A stretch of DNA of 64,000 bases from Paraglaciecola hydrolytica. GTDB taxonomy: Bacteria; Pseudomonadota; Gammaproteobacteria; Enterobacterales; Alteromonadaceae. The position numbers and the translations under genes are program-made. A model generated the notes under the pieces. The model saw only the letters and a list, made by a program, of their open reading frames with translations. It made no database searches and had not been told where the DNA came from. This document shows positions 53,556-61,782 of this stretch, in pieces. The stretch spans positions 127,397-191,396 of the forward strand of contig NZ_LSNE01000015.1 of NCBI RefSeq assembly GCF_001565895.1, read 5' to 3'. Positions within the stretch are counted from its first letter, which is position 1. Each line of letters begins with the position of its first letter.

Positions 53556-55952
53556 TTATCTGGCTTGAATGCTGGTTTTATCTACTTTAGCTGCAAACAA
53601 TTCTTCCATTAAGGCTACGCTACTATCACTACTTATCACCTGATGAGCGTAGTCTTGGCGGATCTGTTGAATTTTTTGTTGAATAGCAAAAGGAGTATTT
53701 ATGGGGTTGCCCAGCTCAATTTCAAGTTCGACTGTTTGGCCAAGATGGGCTGACAGTGCATCATTAAGCTGTTTTTGCGCTGAAGGCGTATTTAAGTGTT
53801 GTTTAGATTCGAGTAATACCAAACGGACAACATTGCCTTGCTGGGCAAACGAAGAATGTAAAGCCAGTTGTTTGGTTAAAGCAGTAACATGAATACTGTC
53901 GATAAGCCGGCTCCAATCATCAAGCTGAGTTGCCGATTGCACCTTTTGCTCGTCTTGCAAAAACACTGGGATTTCTAAATTAACTTCGCCTTGTTTATCT
54001 AAAGCGAGATGCCCGTGGGTATCAAAAGGCATATAGACTTCTTGCTGAGGTATGTCAGCAAGTGGTGCCAATACTTCCTCAACCAATTCAGGGCTTGATG
54101 AATGCTCTACTTCTGTCATTGACCAAGGTGGTAGTGTAGCTTTGTCACTTTGTATTGGTGACGCTGCGTCTGCTGTTGGTAAGGCGCCACTAGTTGGAAT
54201 ATCTAAGGGTGGAGACTCTATCCCAGCAGGTTTAGTTTCAACACTAGGCTCGGTAGCAAAGTTGGTGGGGCGTAAAGACGCCAAGTTTGGTACCGCACTT
54301 GGTTCAGACTTTTTTCCCTTTGTCTCACTCTCCTCAACTAGGGCCTGCTCTTGCAACAATTTTTTACGTAAGGCTAACATTGCTTCTGTATTGCTCAAGC
54401 TTGTAGGACTTGATAGTTCTGGCGCAAGATGCTGATTTTGCTGTTTATTATCAACTCCAGCCACTTCATCAGTAGGTACTAAGGCGGTATAACCGTAATC
54501 CTCAATTTGCCTGAAAATCTCTTGCTGTTGTTCAAACAAATCTTGCTCATAGTCACTATTGGCAGAATCTTGCTGTTCATCATCATCGACTGCCGATGCA
54601 TAATAGTCAGCCTCATCTGCTAGGTATTCTGTGTTCTGTGGCTGCTCAATCGCTTGATTTACGAGTTCTTCTGGCGAGGTTTGAGCTTGCAAAGCAGCCA
54701 CAGGTGGAGCTTCTATTGCTGTATGTATCGGTGGATTTTCTGCGCCAACAAGGGGCTGCTTATCCTGTTGTTTATCCTCTGGCTGACGTGGCTCGACCTG
54801 AGGTGCTGTAACAATTGGCACTGGTTGAGGTGCTAATGAAGCCAGATCTAGTGGTGTTAATACCAGCTTATCCGGACAAAAAGCCAACATACGTAACAAG
54901 GTCATTTCGACACCTGAACGGGGATCAGCTGCATGGGCTAAATCTTTTTTGCCGTTTAATACAATTTGATATAGCAGTTGAATGTGCTCGGGAGCAACGG
55001 CTTTGGCTAACTGAAAAATAGCTCTGGCCGCGATAGTTTCGAGCTTACAGGCCTCTGGCACCATCTGAGTTAAGGCGACTTGATGCAACAAGCTCATTAA
55101 CTCGGCGAGTACCTGACTAAAGTCAGCGGCTTGCATCGACATATGCTCAACCAAGTCCATCATCTCAGCGCTATTTTTTTGCAATACCGCGTTGAGTAAT
55201 TTCAGTACCAGGTTTTTATCCATCAAACCGAGCATGGCGGTCACAATGGGTAAACTCACCACACCATTACCTTGGGCAATAGCTTGGTCAGTTAAACTCA
55301 AGGCATCACGCATACTGCCTTGAGCGGCACGGGCTAACTGACTTAAGGCTTCGGCATCAAAGGTGAGTTGTTCTTGCTGCAAGATGAAATCAAGCTGTTT
55401 GGCTATTTGCGTGCGGGATAAGGCTTTAAGATTAAACTGCAAACAACGAGACAAAATAGTTACCGGCAGTTTTTGTGGATCAGTGGTCGCCAGTAAAAAC
55501 TTTACATGGGGAGGTGGCTCTTCCAGCGTTTTAAGTAAGGCATTAAAGCTGTGTTTAGACAGCATGTGCACTTCGTCAATGAGGTAGACTTTATAACGAC
55601 CACGACTAGGACGATATTGCACGTTATCGAGTAATTCGCGGGTATCTTCGACCTTAGTACGTGAGGCGGCATCTATCTCTAACAAATCAATAAAATTGCC
55701 TTGTTCAATCTCCACACAAGTACTGCACTTTCCACATGGAGTGGCAGTCAAACCTGTTTCACAATTTAAGCTTTTGGAAAATATCCGCGCGATAGTGGTT
55801 TTACCCACTCCGCGTGTACCGGTAAACAGATAAGCATGGTGTAAACGATTATTATCCAAGGCATTAGAGATGGCGGTTACGACATGTTCTTGTCCGACTA
55901 ATTCGGCAAAACAGTTGGGGCGCCATTTTCGTGCTAATACCTGATAACTCAT
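53556..55952 (-). CDS. dnaX: DNA polymerase III subunits gamma/tau
   Basis: 798 residues (tau). Clamp-loader ATPase: Walker A 'GTRGVGKTTIARIF', zinc Cys cluster (CETG...CGKCSTC), Walker B 'VYLIDEVHML', sensor region 'LLATTDPQKLPVTILSRC'. A long Pro/Gln-rich linker and a C-terminal tau domain that contacts DnaE/DnaB follow. A dnaX-type frameshift site (54309-54315) would give a shorter gamma of 549 residues. Eight bases after apt. Confidence 0.97.
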   Translation of the reverse strand: MSYQVLARKWRPNCFAELVGQEHVVTAISNALDNNRLHHAYLFTGTRGVGKTTIARIFSKSLNCETGLTATPCGKCSTCVEIEQGNFIDLLEIDAASRTKVEDTRELLDNVQYRPSRGRYKVYLIDEVHMLSKHSFNALLKTLEEPPPHVKFLLATTDPQKLPVTILSRCLQFNLKALSRTQIAKQLDFILQQEQLTFDAEALSQLARAAQGSMRDALSLTDQAIAQGNGVVSLPIVTAMLGLMDKNLVLKLLNAVLQKNSAEMMDLVEHMSMQAADFSQVLAELMSLLHQVALTQMVPEACKLETIAARAIFQLAKAVAPEHIQLLYQIVLNGKKDLAHAADPRSGVEMTLLRMLAFCPDKLVLTPLDLASLAPQPVPIVTAPQVEPRQPEDKQQDKQPLVGAENPPIHTAIEAPPVAALQAQTSPEELVNQAIEQPQNTEYLADEADYYASAVDDDEQQDSANSDYEQDLFEQQQEIFRQIEDYGYTALVPTDEVAGVDNKQQNQHLAPELSSPTSLSNTEAMLALRKKLLQEQALVEESETKGKKSEPSAVPNLASLRPTNFATEPSVETKPAGIESPPLDIPTSGALPTADAASPIQSDKATLPPWSMTEVEHSSSPELVEEVLAPLADIPQQEVYMPFDTHGHLALDKQGEVNLEIPVFLQDEQKVQSATQLDDWSRLIDSIHVTALTKQLALHSSFAQQGNVVRLVLLESKQHLNTPSAQKQLNDALSAHLGQTVELEIELGNPINTPFAIQQKIQQIRQDYAHQVISSDSSVALMEELFAAKVDKTSIQAR
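54281..54335 (-). promoter_or_regulatory. Programmed -1 ribosomal frameshift signal in dnaX
   Basis: The slippery heptamer A AAA AAG occupies 54315-54309 in the correct phase (codons GGA AAA AAG, codons 546-548). A -1 slip leads to GTC then TGA (54306-54304), so gamma would end ...Lys-Lys-Val. An SD-like GAGGAG lies 14 bases upstream (54335-54330). A stem CCAAGT/ACTTGG (54302-54297 with 54286-54281) begins six bases downstream. This is the same architecture as the E. coli dnaX signal. Confidence 0.8.
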
Positions 55953-55960
55953 CTAATTAG

Positions 55961-56497
55961 TTACTCGCCTTCAAATTCACAGATTGAAAAACTAGTCACA
56001 CCATTGTCGAGCAGTCGTTGTTCACCACCCAGTTCAGGCAGTGAAATCACAAAACCGGCATGTTCTACAATGCCACCCAAACGGCGGATCAATGTTGCGG
56101 TAGCGATCATGGTGCCGCCAGTAGCGAGTAAATCATCCAGCATCAACACTTTTTCACCGGGTTTGACGGCATCTTGATGGATTTCTAATGAATCGGTACC
56201 GTATTCAAGTTCGTAACTTTCGCTGATCACGGCTCGTGGCAATTTACGTGGTTTACGTACGGGTATAAAACCAATACCTAACTCAATGGCCAGCGGGGCA
56301 CCAAACAGAAAACCACGGGCTTCGGTGCCAGCAACTTTGTCAAACCCCATAGGTGCATAATGTTTCAGCAATAAGGCAATCGTTTGCGAATACGCTTTGT
56401 GATCTTCTAATACAGAAGTGACATCACGAAACATGATCCCAGCTTTGGGATAATTAGGCACGGTCTTAATGACCGACTTTATATAGGCGGCGGACAC
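55961..56497 (-). CDS. apt: Adenine phosphoribosyltransferase
   Basis: 178 residues. Salvages adenine to AMP with PRPP. PRPP motif '[17 protein letters not shown]', '[18 protein letters not shown]' and '[11 protein letters not shown]'. GTG start 56497 with GGGGAAA upstream. Leads the apt-dnaX-ybaB-recR unit. Confidence 0.96.
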   Translation of the reverse strand: MSAAYIKSVIKTVPNYPKAGIMFRDVTSVLEDHKAYSQTIALLLKHYAPMGFDKVAGTEARGFLFGAPLAIELGIGFIPVRKPRKLPRAVISESYELEYGTDSLEIHQDAVKPGEKVLMLDDLLATGGTMIATATLIRRLGGIVEHAGFVISLPELGGEQRLLDNGVTSFSICEFEGE

Positions 56498-56555
56498 AAA
56501 TTTCCCCGTTGTTAACGAAACAAAAAATATTTAAATAAAGTATTTAAAAATGAAA

Positions 56556-56690
56556 TTATAGGTAGTACACAAACCAACCAATGATGGCGTTCATCAAAGG
56601 TAAAGCTAACAAAACCACTAACGCGGCTGCAACATACCCCCAGCTAAAAGGATCATTTTTTGCATTTTCATGTTGCATATCTTGTTGCAT
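56556..56690 (-). CDS. 44-residue single-pass membrane protein of the bufferin operon
   Basis: 44 residues from ATG 56690 (GGAG seven bases upstream; the longer TTG start at 56750 is less likely). Polar N-terminus 'MQQDMQHENAKNDPFSWG', then one hydrophobic helix (about 19-42) ending 'GWFVYYL'. It lies about 95 bases after the DUF2063 gene on the same strand. Not a recognised family; it may take the place that DoxX-type BufD holds in other bufferin operons, or be a separate small gene. Confidence 0.55.
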   Translation of the reverse strand: MQQDMQHENAKNDPFSWGYVAAALVVLLALPLMNAIIGWFVYYL

Positions 56691-56784
56691 AGCGGGACTC
56701 CAAACAGACAATAATGATTGAATCAAATCAGGGGCGAGATGGTAAAACAAAGTGCTGCAAATTGGTAGCTTTTACATTGGCGCA

Positions 56785-57543
56785 CTAAGACTCTGCACAG
56801 GGCAATAGAATCTCTTTTGTTAACATTTGTTGGATAATTTCAGACAGCGCTGAATCCAATTGTACTAATGATAGTTGTGGTAAAATTGGGGCTAAAACAT
56901 CGTGAAGCTCATTAATATTAATACTTTCTTGCTGTTGAATGATATCCAGTAAATGTGCCGTTAGTGGGTTGAGTAGAACAAAATTCACTTCATCTTGTTT
57001 ATCTCGGCAAACCACCAAATAAACAGCTTCACCCTGCTGTTGTGGTTGAAACTCAGGGCTGACCTGATGTACCGGATAGTGATAACTCACCAAGGAAGCT
57101 AAAGGCGAAAACTGCACTGCCTTAACCTCAGATTGTCCATCCCAAAGCACGATATCTTGCTCTGTTTTACGAATACTGACAGACAGCTCTAACCATTCGT
57201 AATGGGCCAGTTCTTTTAGAAAAGGCGGATCATTTGGCTTTAACTCATATTCTTCACTTAAAAATTCAACAAACTCTAAACTGATATCAATAAAGTAGGG
57301 TGAGCGACAATGATGACTGGCCATAAACTGGCGAGCCAAACGCCGCCATTCATTAGTGTTATACAGCGACTCAAGGACAGGAAACCCAGAACTTAAAAAG
57401 CCTAAAATATTATTAAAAAACAGCTCTCGATAAATACTCAGCCTACGCTCTTCTATAACTTGATCTGAGCCTAGCTCAAAAGGATGCTGTTCAGGATCTT
57501 TCAGGTGAGCAACAAAATGATGCTGAATGTTTTGGAAATCCAT
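56785..57543 (-). CDS. bufC: DUF2063 (BufC/HvfC-type) partner of the MNIO enzyme
   Basis: 252 residues. DUF2063 N-terminal helical domain ('ERRLSIYRELFFNNILGFLS', 'RQFMASHHCRSPYFIDIS', 'ELAHYEWLEL'), then a C-terminal domain resembling a RiPP recognition element. In bufferin/HvfA systems this protein binds the precursor and presents it to the MNIO enzyme. ATG 57543 starts two bases past the bufB stop; the longer ORF start would overlap bufB. Confidence 0.88.
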   Translation of the reverse strand: MDFQNIQHHFVAHLKDPEQHPFELGSDQVIEERRLSIYRELFFNNILGFLSSGFPVLESLYNTNEWRRLARQFMASHHCRSPYFIDISLEFVEFLSEEYELKPNDPPFLKELAHYEWLELSVSIRKTEQDIVLWDGQSEVKAVQFSPLASLVSYHYPVHQVSPEFQPQQQGEAVYLVVCRDKQDEVNFVLLNPLTAHLLDIIQQQESININELHDVLAPILPQLSLVQLDSALSEIIQQMLTKEILLPCAES

Positions 57544-57544
57544 C

Positions 57545-58393
57545 TTATGCCAGCCTTTTGCTAACATTTGCCAACGCTGCGGCCTGTTGCAGTTGTTTGA
57601 TATGGGTGACTTCGCTGAGTAACTCAGTCAATGGTGGAATATTAAAATCACGCTCAAGCACTGTTGGAAAAACGCCATGTAATTCATAGGCTTGTTGCAA
57701 TAATTGCCAAACAGGCTCAATGACATCGGCGCCGTGAGTATCGACTTTTAAATCATCGGCTTCATCATAATGCCCGGCAATGTGGCCATAGGCTATTTTA
57801 TCGCTCGGCATCGCTGCTAAAAACTGGCTGGCATCATAACGATGGTTAATAGAGTTTACGTAGATATTGTTCACATCGAGTAAGAGCATACAGCCGGACT
57901 CTTTAAGTATGCTCAAGGTAAACTCTTGCTCGGTCATTTGCTGACCCGGCGCGGCATAATAGGATACGTTTTCTAAGACCAAAGGGCGTTCAAGAATATC
58001 CTGTACTTGCTTAACTCTTTGCACCACATGTTTGACTGCTTCCTCAGTAAAGGGAATTGGCATCAAGTCATAAAGATGGCCATTGCCTGAGCAATAACTT
58101 AAATGCTCGCTATAAAACAGAATATGGTGTTCGTCTAAAAAACCTTTAACGGCCTTAACAAAATTCACATCCAATGGATCGGGGCTACCAATAGATAATG
58201 ACAGACCATGGCAGACAAAGGTGTTTTGCTCGGTAAATTGGCGCAATATTTTTTGATATTTACCGCCCATGGGGATCCAGTTTTCTGGGGCTATTTCCCA
58301 AAAATCCATGCCTTGGGCACTTGGCAAAACGTGGCTAAGCATCTCACGACGCAAACCGAGCCCAGCCCCACTTAAGGTTTTGCTATTTAACAC
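57545..58393 (-). CDS. bufB: MNIO (DUF692) multinuclear non-heme iron oxygenase, bufferin-type
   Basis: 282 residues. DUF692 TIM-barrel enzyme of the MbnB/BufB/HvfB type, which uses a di/tri-iron centre to modify Cys in a RiPP precursor. Family markers with likely iron ligands: 'GLGLRREML', 'EIAPENWI', 'FVCHGLSLSIGSPDPLD', 'LFYSEHLSYCSG', 'LVLENVSYY', 'LLLDVNNIYVNSINH', 'YGHIAGHYDEADD', 'DTHGADVIEPVW'. GTG start 58393. It follows the EGKCG-repeat precursor and precedes the DUF2063 gene. Confidence 0.93.
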   Translation of the reverse strand: MLNSKTLSGAGLGLRREMLSHVLPSAQGMDFWEIAPENWIPMGGKYQKILRQFTEQNTFVCHGLSLSIGSPDPLDVNFVKAVKGFLDEHHILFYSEHLSYCSGNGHLYDLMPIPFTEEAVKHVVQRVKQVQDILERPLVLENVSYYAAPGQQMTEQEFTLSILKESGCMLLLDVNNIYVNSINHRYDASQFLAAMPSDKIAYGHIAGHYDEADDLKVDTHGADVIEPVWQLLQQAYELHGVFPTVLERDFNIPPLTELLSEVTHIKQLQQAAALANVSKRLA

Positions 58394-58424
58394 CGCAACA
58401 CGCCCCCCAATTTCATAAATGATA

Positions 58425-58445
58425 AGGCCAGCATAAGCTGGCCTC
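58425..58445 (-). terminator. Hairpin between precursor and MNIO genes
   Basis: AGGCCAGC and the near-complement GCTGGGCCT enclose a 4-base loop with one bulged G. On the minus strand the following bases are T-rich but broken (TTATCATTT). A plausible attenuator that would keep precursor mRNA above enzyme mRNA. Confidence 0.45.
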
Positions 58446-58463
58446 GTTTATACCCTACCCTCT

Positions 58464-58563
58464 TGAAATTGCACTTTTGTTGGCTTCACTCATTCGCCTT
58501 GATGTGCTCTAGTCACTTGAGCTCAAGGGGTCTCATTTATATGACGCCGCCGTGTAATTCCAA
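58464..58563. repeat. Dispersed inverted-repeat element, copy C
   Basis: The left end TTGAAATTGCAC and right end GTGTAATTCCAA are near-complements (10 of 12). The element sits between the bufferin precursor and the MNIO gene. Interior blocks (GTTGGCT, CATTCGC, AGTCACTT, GCCGCCGTG) match copy A. Being hairpin-forming inside the operon, it may affect transcript processing. Confidence 0.7.
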
Positions 58564-58587
58564 TGGTGTGGGATAAGACCTGTTGAC

Positions 58588-59094
58588 TTAGGCTTGACCA
58601 CCACACTTGCCTTCGCCACATTTACCTTCTTTTTTCATTTTATCTTTGGCTGCATCTTTGGTTTTATCGGCACCACATTTACCTTCGCCGCACTTACCCT
58701 CTTTTTTCATTTTGTCTTTGGCTTTATCGGCGCCACATTTGCCTTCGCCACACTTACCTTCACCGCATTTGCCTTCTTTCATGTCTTTGGCAGCGTCTTT
58801 GGCTTTATCACCTCCGCACTTCCCTTCACCACATTTGCCTTCGCCGCATTTACCTTCTTTCATATCTTTAGCCATGGCTTTGGCTTTTTCTTCACCACAC
58901 TTGCCTTCTTTATCTTTGGCATCTTTGCTTTTGTCTGCGCCACAACTGCCTTCTGCAGCACTTAACATATAACCTGATTCTAAAGACTGCATGCCAAAAG
59001 GATTAGTAGTGGCTTGTGCGCTTAGACTGGCTAAAGAGCCAATCACCACAGCTCCAATAGAACTTGCGATAGTGGTTTTTTTAATTTGTTTCAT
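58588..59094 (-). CDS. bufA: Bufferin-type RiPP precursor with 11 EGKCG motifs
   Basis: 168 residues. N-terminal signal peptide (1-27, 'GSLASLSAQA') as in bufferin/HvfA precursors, whose products are exported. The body is almost wholly Lys/Glu/Gly/Asp/Ala with 12 Cys, at 51, 66, 83, 88, 93, 110, 115, 120, 135, 140, 159 and 164. Eleven are in EGKCG motifs, arranged 1+3+3+2+2 and separated by charged spacers such as 'DKAKDAAKDM'. In characterised relatives EGKCG cysteines are oxidised by the MNIO enzyme to Cu-binding heterocycles. ATG 59094 with AAGGA upstream is preferred over an upstream start. Confidence 0.92.
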   Translation of the reverse strand: MKQIKKTTIASSIGAVVIGSLASLSAQATTNPFGMQSLESGYMLSAAEGSCGADKSKDAKDKEGKCGEEKAKAMAKDMKEGKCGEGKCGEGKCGGDKAKDAAKDMKEGKCGEGKCGEGKCGADKAKDKMKKEGKCGEGKCGADKTKDAAKDKMKKEGKCGEGKCGGQA

Positions 59095-59209
59095 AAGTGA
59101 TATCCTTGAGTTGTAACACAATTACGGGCTTGGTACGTTTACGTTCAGAACAGCAGACCTAGAGTCGCATTTATTTATTTCATCCATAAACACTTTTCAC
59201 ACAAATTAA

Positions 59210-59230
59210 CGATTAATTAACAATTAATCG
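59210..59230. promoter_or_regulatory. AT-rich inverted repeat upstream of the bufferin operon
   Basis: CGATTAAT, 5-base spacer, ATTAATCG, about 115 bases before the precursor start codon. A perfect 8-bp dyad in a promoter-like position; it could be a regulator site. AT-rich palindromes also arise by chance. Confidence 0.3.
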
Positions 59231-59251
59231 AGTTGAATTGCAGTTCGCGAG

Positions 59252-59630
<379 letters not shown>

Positions 59631-60464
59631 TTAATCATAGATAGTGGGAATAGGTACACGTTTATGTTGAGTACGAACAAAGATATTAACTAACTTGTCC
59701 GCAACTTCAGTGGCCACGGCTTTACCTTCTAAAAAGTCATCAATTTGCTCATAACTCAAACCAAGAGCTTGTTCATCGGTTTTTTGTGGTGCCAGAGACT
59801 CAAGATCGGCTGTGGGAGCTTTGTAAATAACCTTATCAGGAGCGCCAAGATAACTCGCCACTTGCCTGACTTGCCTTTTATTCAAACCAAACAAGGGAGC
59901 CAAATCACAAGCGCCATCACCATATTTAGTATAAAAACCGGTAATATTTTCGGCAGAGTGATCCGTACCCAAAACCAAACCATCCAGCATACCGGCAATT
60001 TCATACTGAATGATCATGCGGGTACGGGCTTTGACATTACCTTTGACAAAATCCCGTTTTGAATCGCTCTGTGGCAACAGTCCCAGATCAGCTAAAGCCA
60101 AGCAGGTTTGTTGATCAATTGCATCCGCTCCTGGCTGCACATTGACGGCTATGTTTTGGCTAGGCTGAATAAAATCAATCGATGCCTGAGCATCAATCTC
60201 ATCGGCTTGCACATTGTAGGGCAAACGCACAGCGATAAAACGATAAGCCCCCGCGTGCTGCTCATTTAGTTCATCAACCGCAAGTTGGGCTAATTTGCCT
60301 AGCGTACACGAATCAATGCCGCCACTAATCCCCAAGACCAATGTTTTTAGCCCACTATTTTGGAGTTGTGTTTTGATAAAAGCAATTCGACGTTTCACTT
60401 CAAATACCGGATCAATTTCCGGTAATACACGCATTTGCTCAATTACTGTAGAAGTTAACATCAT
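59631..60464 (-). CDS. nadE: Ammonia-dependent NAD(+) synthetase
   Basis: 277 residues. ATP-pyrophosphatase with the SGGxDS loop ('[19 protein letters not shown]'), '[20 protein letters not shown]' and '[19 protein letters not shown]'. Size matches the NH3-dependent enzyme with no glutaminase domain. Makes NAD from deamido-NAD. Start at ATG 60464 (a second ATG follows at once). Divergent from the fimT-like gene. Confidence 0.95.
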   Translation of the reverse strand: MMLTSTVIEQMRVLPEIDPVFEVKRRIAFIKTQLQNSGLKTLVLGISGGIDSCTLGKLAQLAVDELNEQHAGAYRFIAVRLPYNVQADEIDAQASIDFIQPSQNIAVNVQPGADAIDQQTCLALADLGLLPQSDSKRDFVKGNVKARTRMIIQYEIAGMLDGLVLGTDHSAENITGFYTKYGDGACDLAPLFGLNKRQVRQVASYLGAPDKVIYKAPTADLESLAPQKTDEQALGLSYEQIDDFLEGKAVATEVADKLVNIFVRTQHKRVPIPTIYD

Positions 60465-60649
60465 TCAACCCTATTATTTTCTTAAACTTCTGGATGCCCA
60501 GTGTTGGTATTAATATTCACATGTCTGCTTAGGATCTGCATTAACAAATAAGCCTATATGTATAGCAATTCTAACCATGACAATACATTTTATACCAAAC
60601 TTTTAGCAAATTAGTTTATGTTATCACTATGTGATGAAGAGGAATGCCT

Positions 60650-61195
60650 GTGAGAATGCAAAAAGGGTTATCCCTGATTGAAATGTTAGTCAGCCTAGCC
60701 ATAGTCTCGATAATAGCTATGGCTGTCAGCCCAAGTATTCAGAGCATTCTGATAAAAAACAGAATTGTATCTGAAATCAATGAGTTAAGCGCGGTAATTC
60801 AGTTTGCCCGCAATAACGCCATCGATGAGCAAATTACCACCGTGGTATGCCCATCAGCAGATTATTTAGCTTGTAACACCAACTGGAACGATCCCAAAAT
60901 AGTCTTTGTGGACAGTGATAACGATGGCGATCGTGGTGCGGCAGAAGAACTCTTAGCAACAACTAGCGCCATATCCGACAACAATATCCTTAGTGGGCCC
61001 AACCTCCCCTTATTTTTTACCCCTAGCGGTGAAGCACTCGCTAATACCATATTATTGTTTTGTCACAAGAGTAAAAAGGCAGATTACGCACGCTCACTGA
61101 CTATCGCCTTACAAGGACGTGTCAAAGTCAGTAGTGACAGTGACAGAAATGGCATTCATGAAGATGCTACAGGTGCGGCCCTTAGCTGCCCTTAG
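60650..61195 (+). CDS. FimT/GspH-type minor pseudopilin
   Basis: About 181 residues from the chosen start. Prepilin leader ending 'MQKG', then 'LSLIEMLVSLAIVSIIAMAV' with Glu5: a type IV prepilin. A GspH/FimT domain follows ('VIQFARNNAIDEQITTVVCP', 'KIVFVDSDNDGDRGAAEELL'-type strands). Minor pilin that helps start the pilus or binds DNA, as FimT does. GTG 60650 is preferred because AGAGGA lies seven bases upstream; ATG 60644 and ATG 60656 are alternatives. Confidence 0.85.
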   Translation: MRMQKGLSLIEMLVSLAIVSIIAMAVSPSIQSILIKNRIVSEINELSAVIQFARNNAIDEQITTVVCPSADYLACNTNWNDPKIVFVDSDNDGDRGAAEELLATTSAISDNNILSGPNLPLFFTPSGEALANTILLFCHKSKKADYARSLTIALQGRVKVSSDSDRNGIHEDATGAALSCP

Positions 61196-61233
61196 ATACT
61201 AAGTTCACATTATATTTATTACCAAAGTTGAAA

Positions 61234-61635
61234 TTAGTTCTCCTTTATTTTTGAACCTTTCAACACCAGCTCTTTTGTACTTTTTATCACTATATCGTTG
61301 CTTGCAGTTACTTGAATATTGCGACCATTAATCTCAATGTCACCGTTTTTTGACAAAACAATCGACGCTTTACCCGCTTGTAAAGTGAGTTTATCGGCGG
61401 CGCTTAGTAAAGTCTTTTTGCCCGACTCGATATGCATATCACGTGATGAACTAAGCACTAAACCACCATCAGAACGGGTTTTAAGCAAGGTTTTTAACTC
61501 AGCCAGCTCTTTTTGTACTTCACTCAGTTGCTTTTGCAGTTTAACAAGCTCGTCATTTTTGAGCTGCTCAGCCGCGGGGCTCAAACCTGACACCAACAAA
61601 AAACATAACAGCACCACTATCCGATTAATACTCAT
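61234..61635 (-). CDS. Secreted coiled-coil protein with VgrG-tail-like beta repeats
   Basis: 133 residues. Signal peptide (1-22, 'GLSPAAEQ'), a coiled coil (about 25-55, 'LQKQLSEVQKELAELKTLL'), then short beta repeats ('LVLSSSRDMHIESGKK', 'IVLSKNGDIEINGRNIQV', 'DIVIKSTKELVLKGSKI') that look like the gp5/VgrG C-terminal needle, where the motif pattern is NGDI.I.G..I.V..S..I.IK....L.LKGSKI. No T6SS genes are near. ATG start 61635 with AGGAG. It sits among pilus genes but convergent to fimT. Function unknown. Confidence 0.72.
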   Translation of the reverse strand: MSINRIVVLLCFLLVSGLSPAAEQLKNDELVKLQKQLSEVQKELAELKTLLKTRSDGGLVLSSSRDMHIESGKKTLLSAADKLTLQAGKASIVLSKNGDIEINGRNIQVTASNDIVIKSTKELVLKGSKIKEN

Positions 61636-61714
61636 AACAAAACTCCTAATTCATAGATTAAGCAAAGTTAAGTATTGATAGTAATGCATTATTAAAGATT
61701 ATCGAGTAGGCAAT

Positions 61715-61755
61715 AAAAAAGCTGAACAGACAGTTTTGAAATTATCGGTTCAGCT
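61715..61755 (-). terminator. Intrinsic terminator after pilE
   Basis: On the minus strand AGCTGAAC, 20-base loop, GTTCAGCTTTTTTATT. An 8-bp stem and U-run 28 bases after the pilE stop, ending the pilY1-pilE unit. Confidence 0.75.
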
Positions 61756-61782
61756 CAGTTTGAAAGCATCAGTTAATTGGGG

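Noticed and set aside
58588-58965. Regularly spaced short repeats that could look like a CRISPR array, plus two long plus-strand ORFs over the same bases
   Set aside because: The repeats are in-frame EGKCG codon units of the precursor gene, with no unique spacers; the plus-strand ORFs are low-complexity antisense shadows without ribosome-binding sites.
61234-61635. VgrG-like repeats taken as evidence for a type VI secretion system or prophage
   Set aside because: No Hcp, sheath, baseplate or phage genes are near; the protein is small and has a signal peptide.
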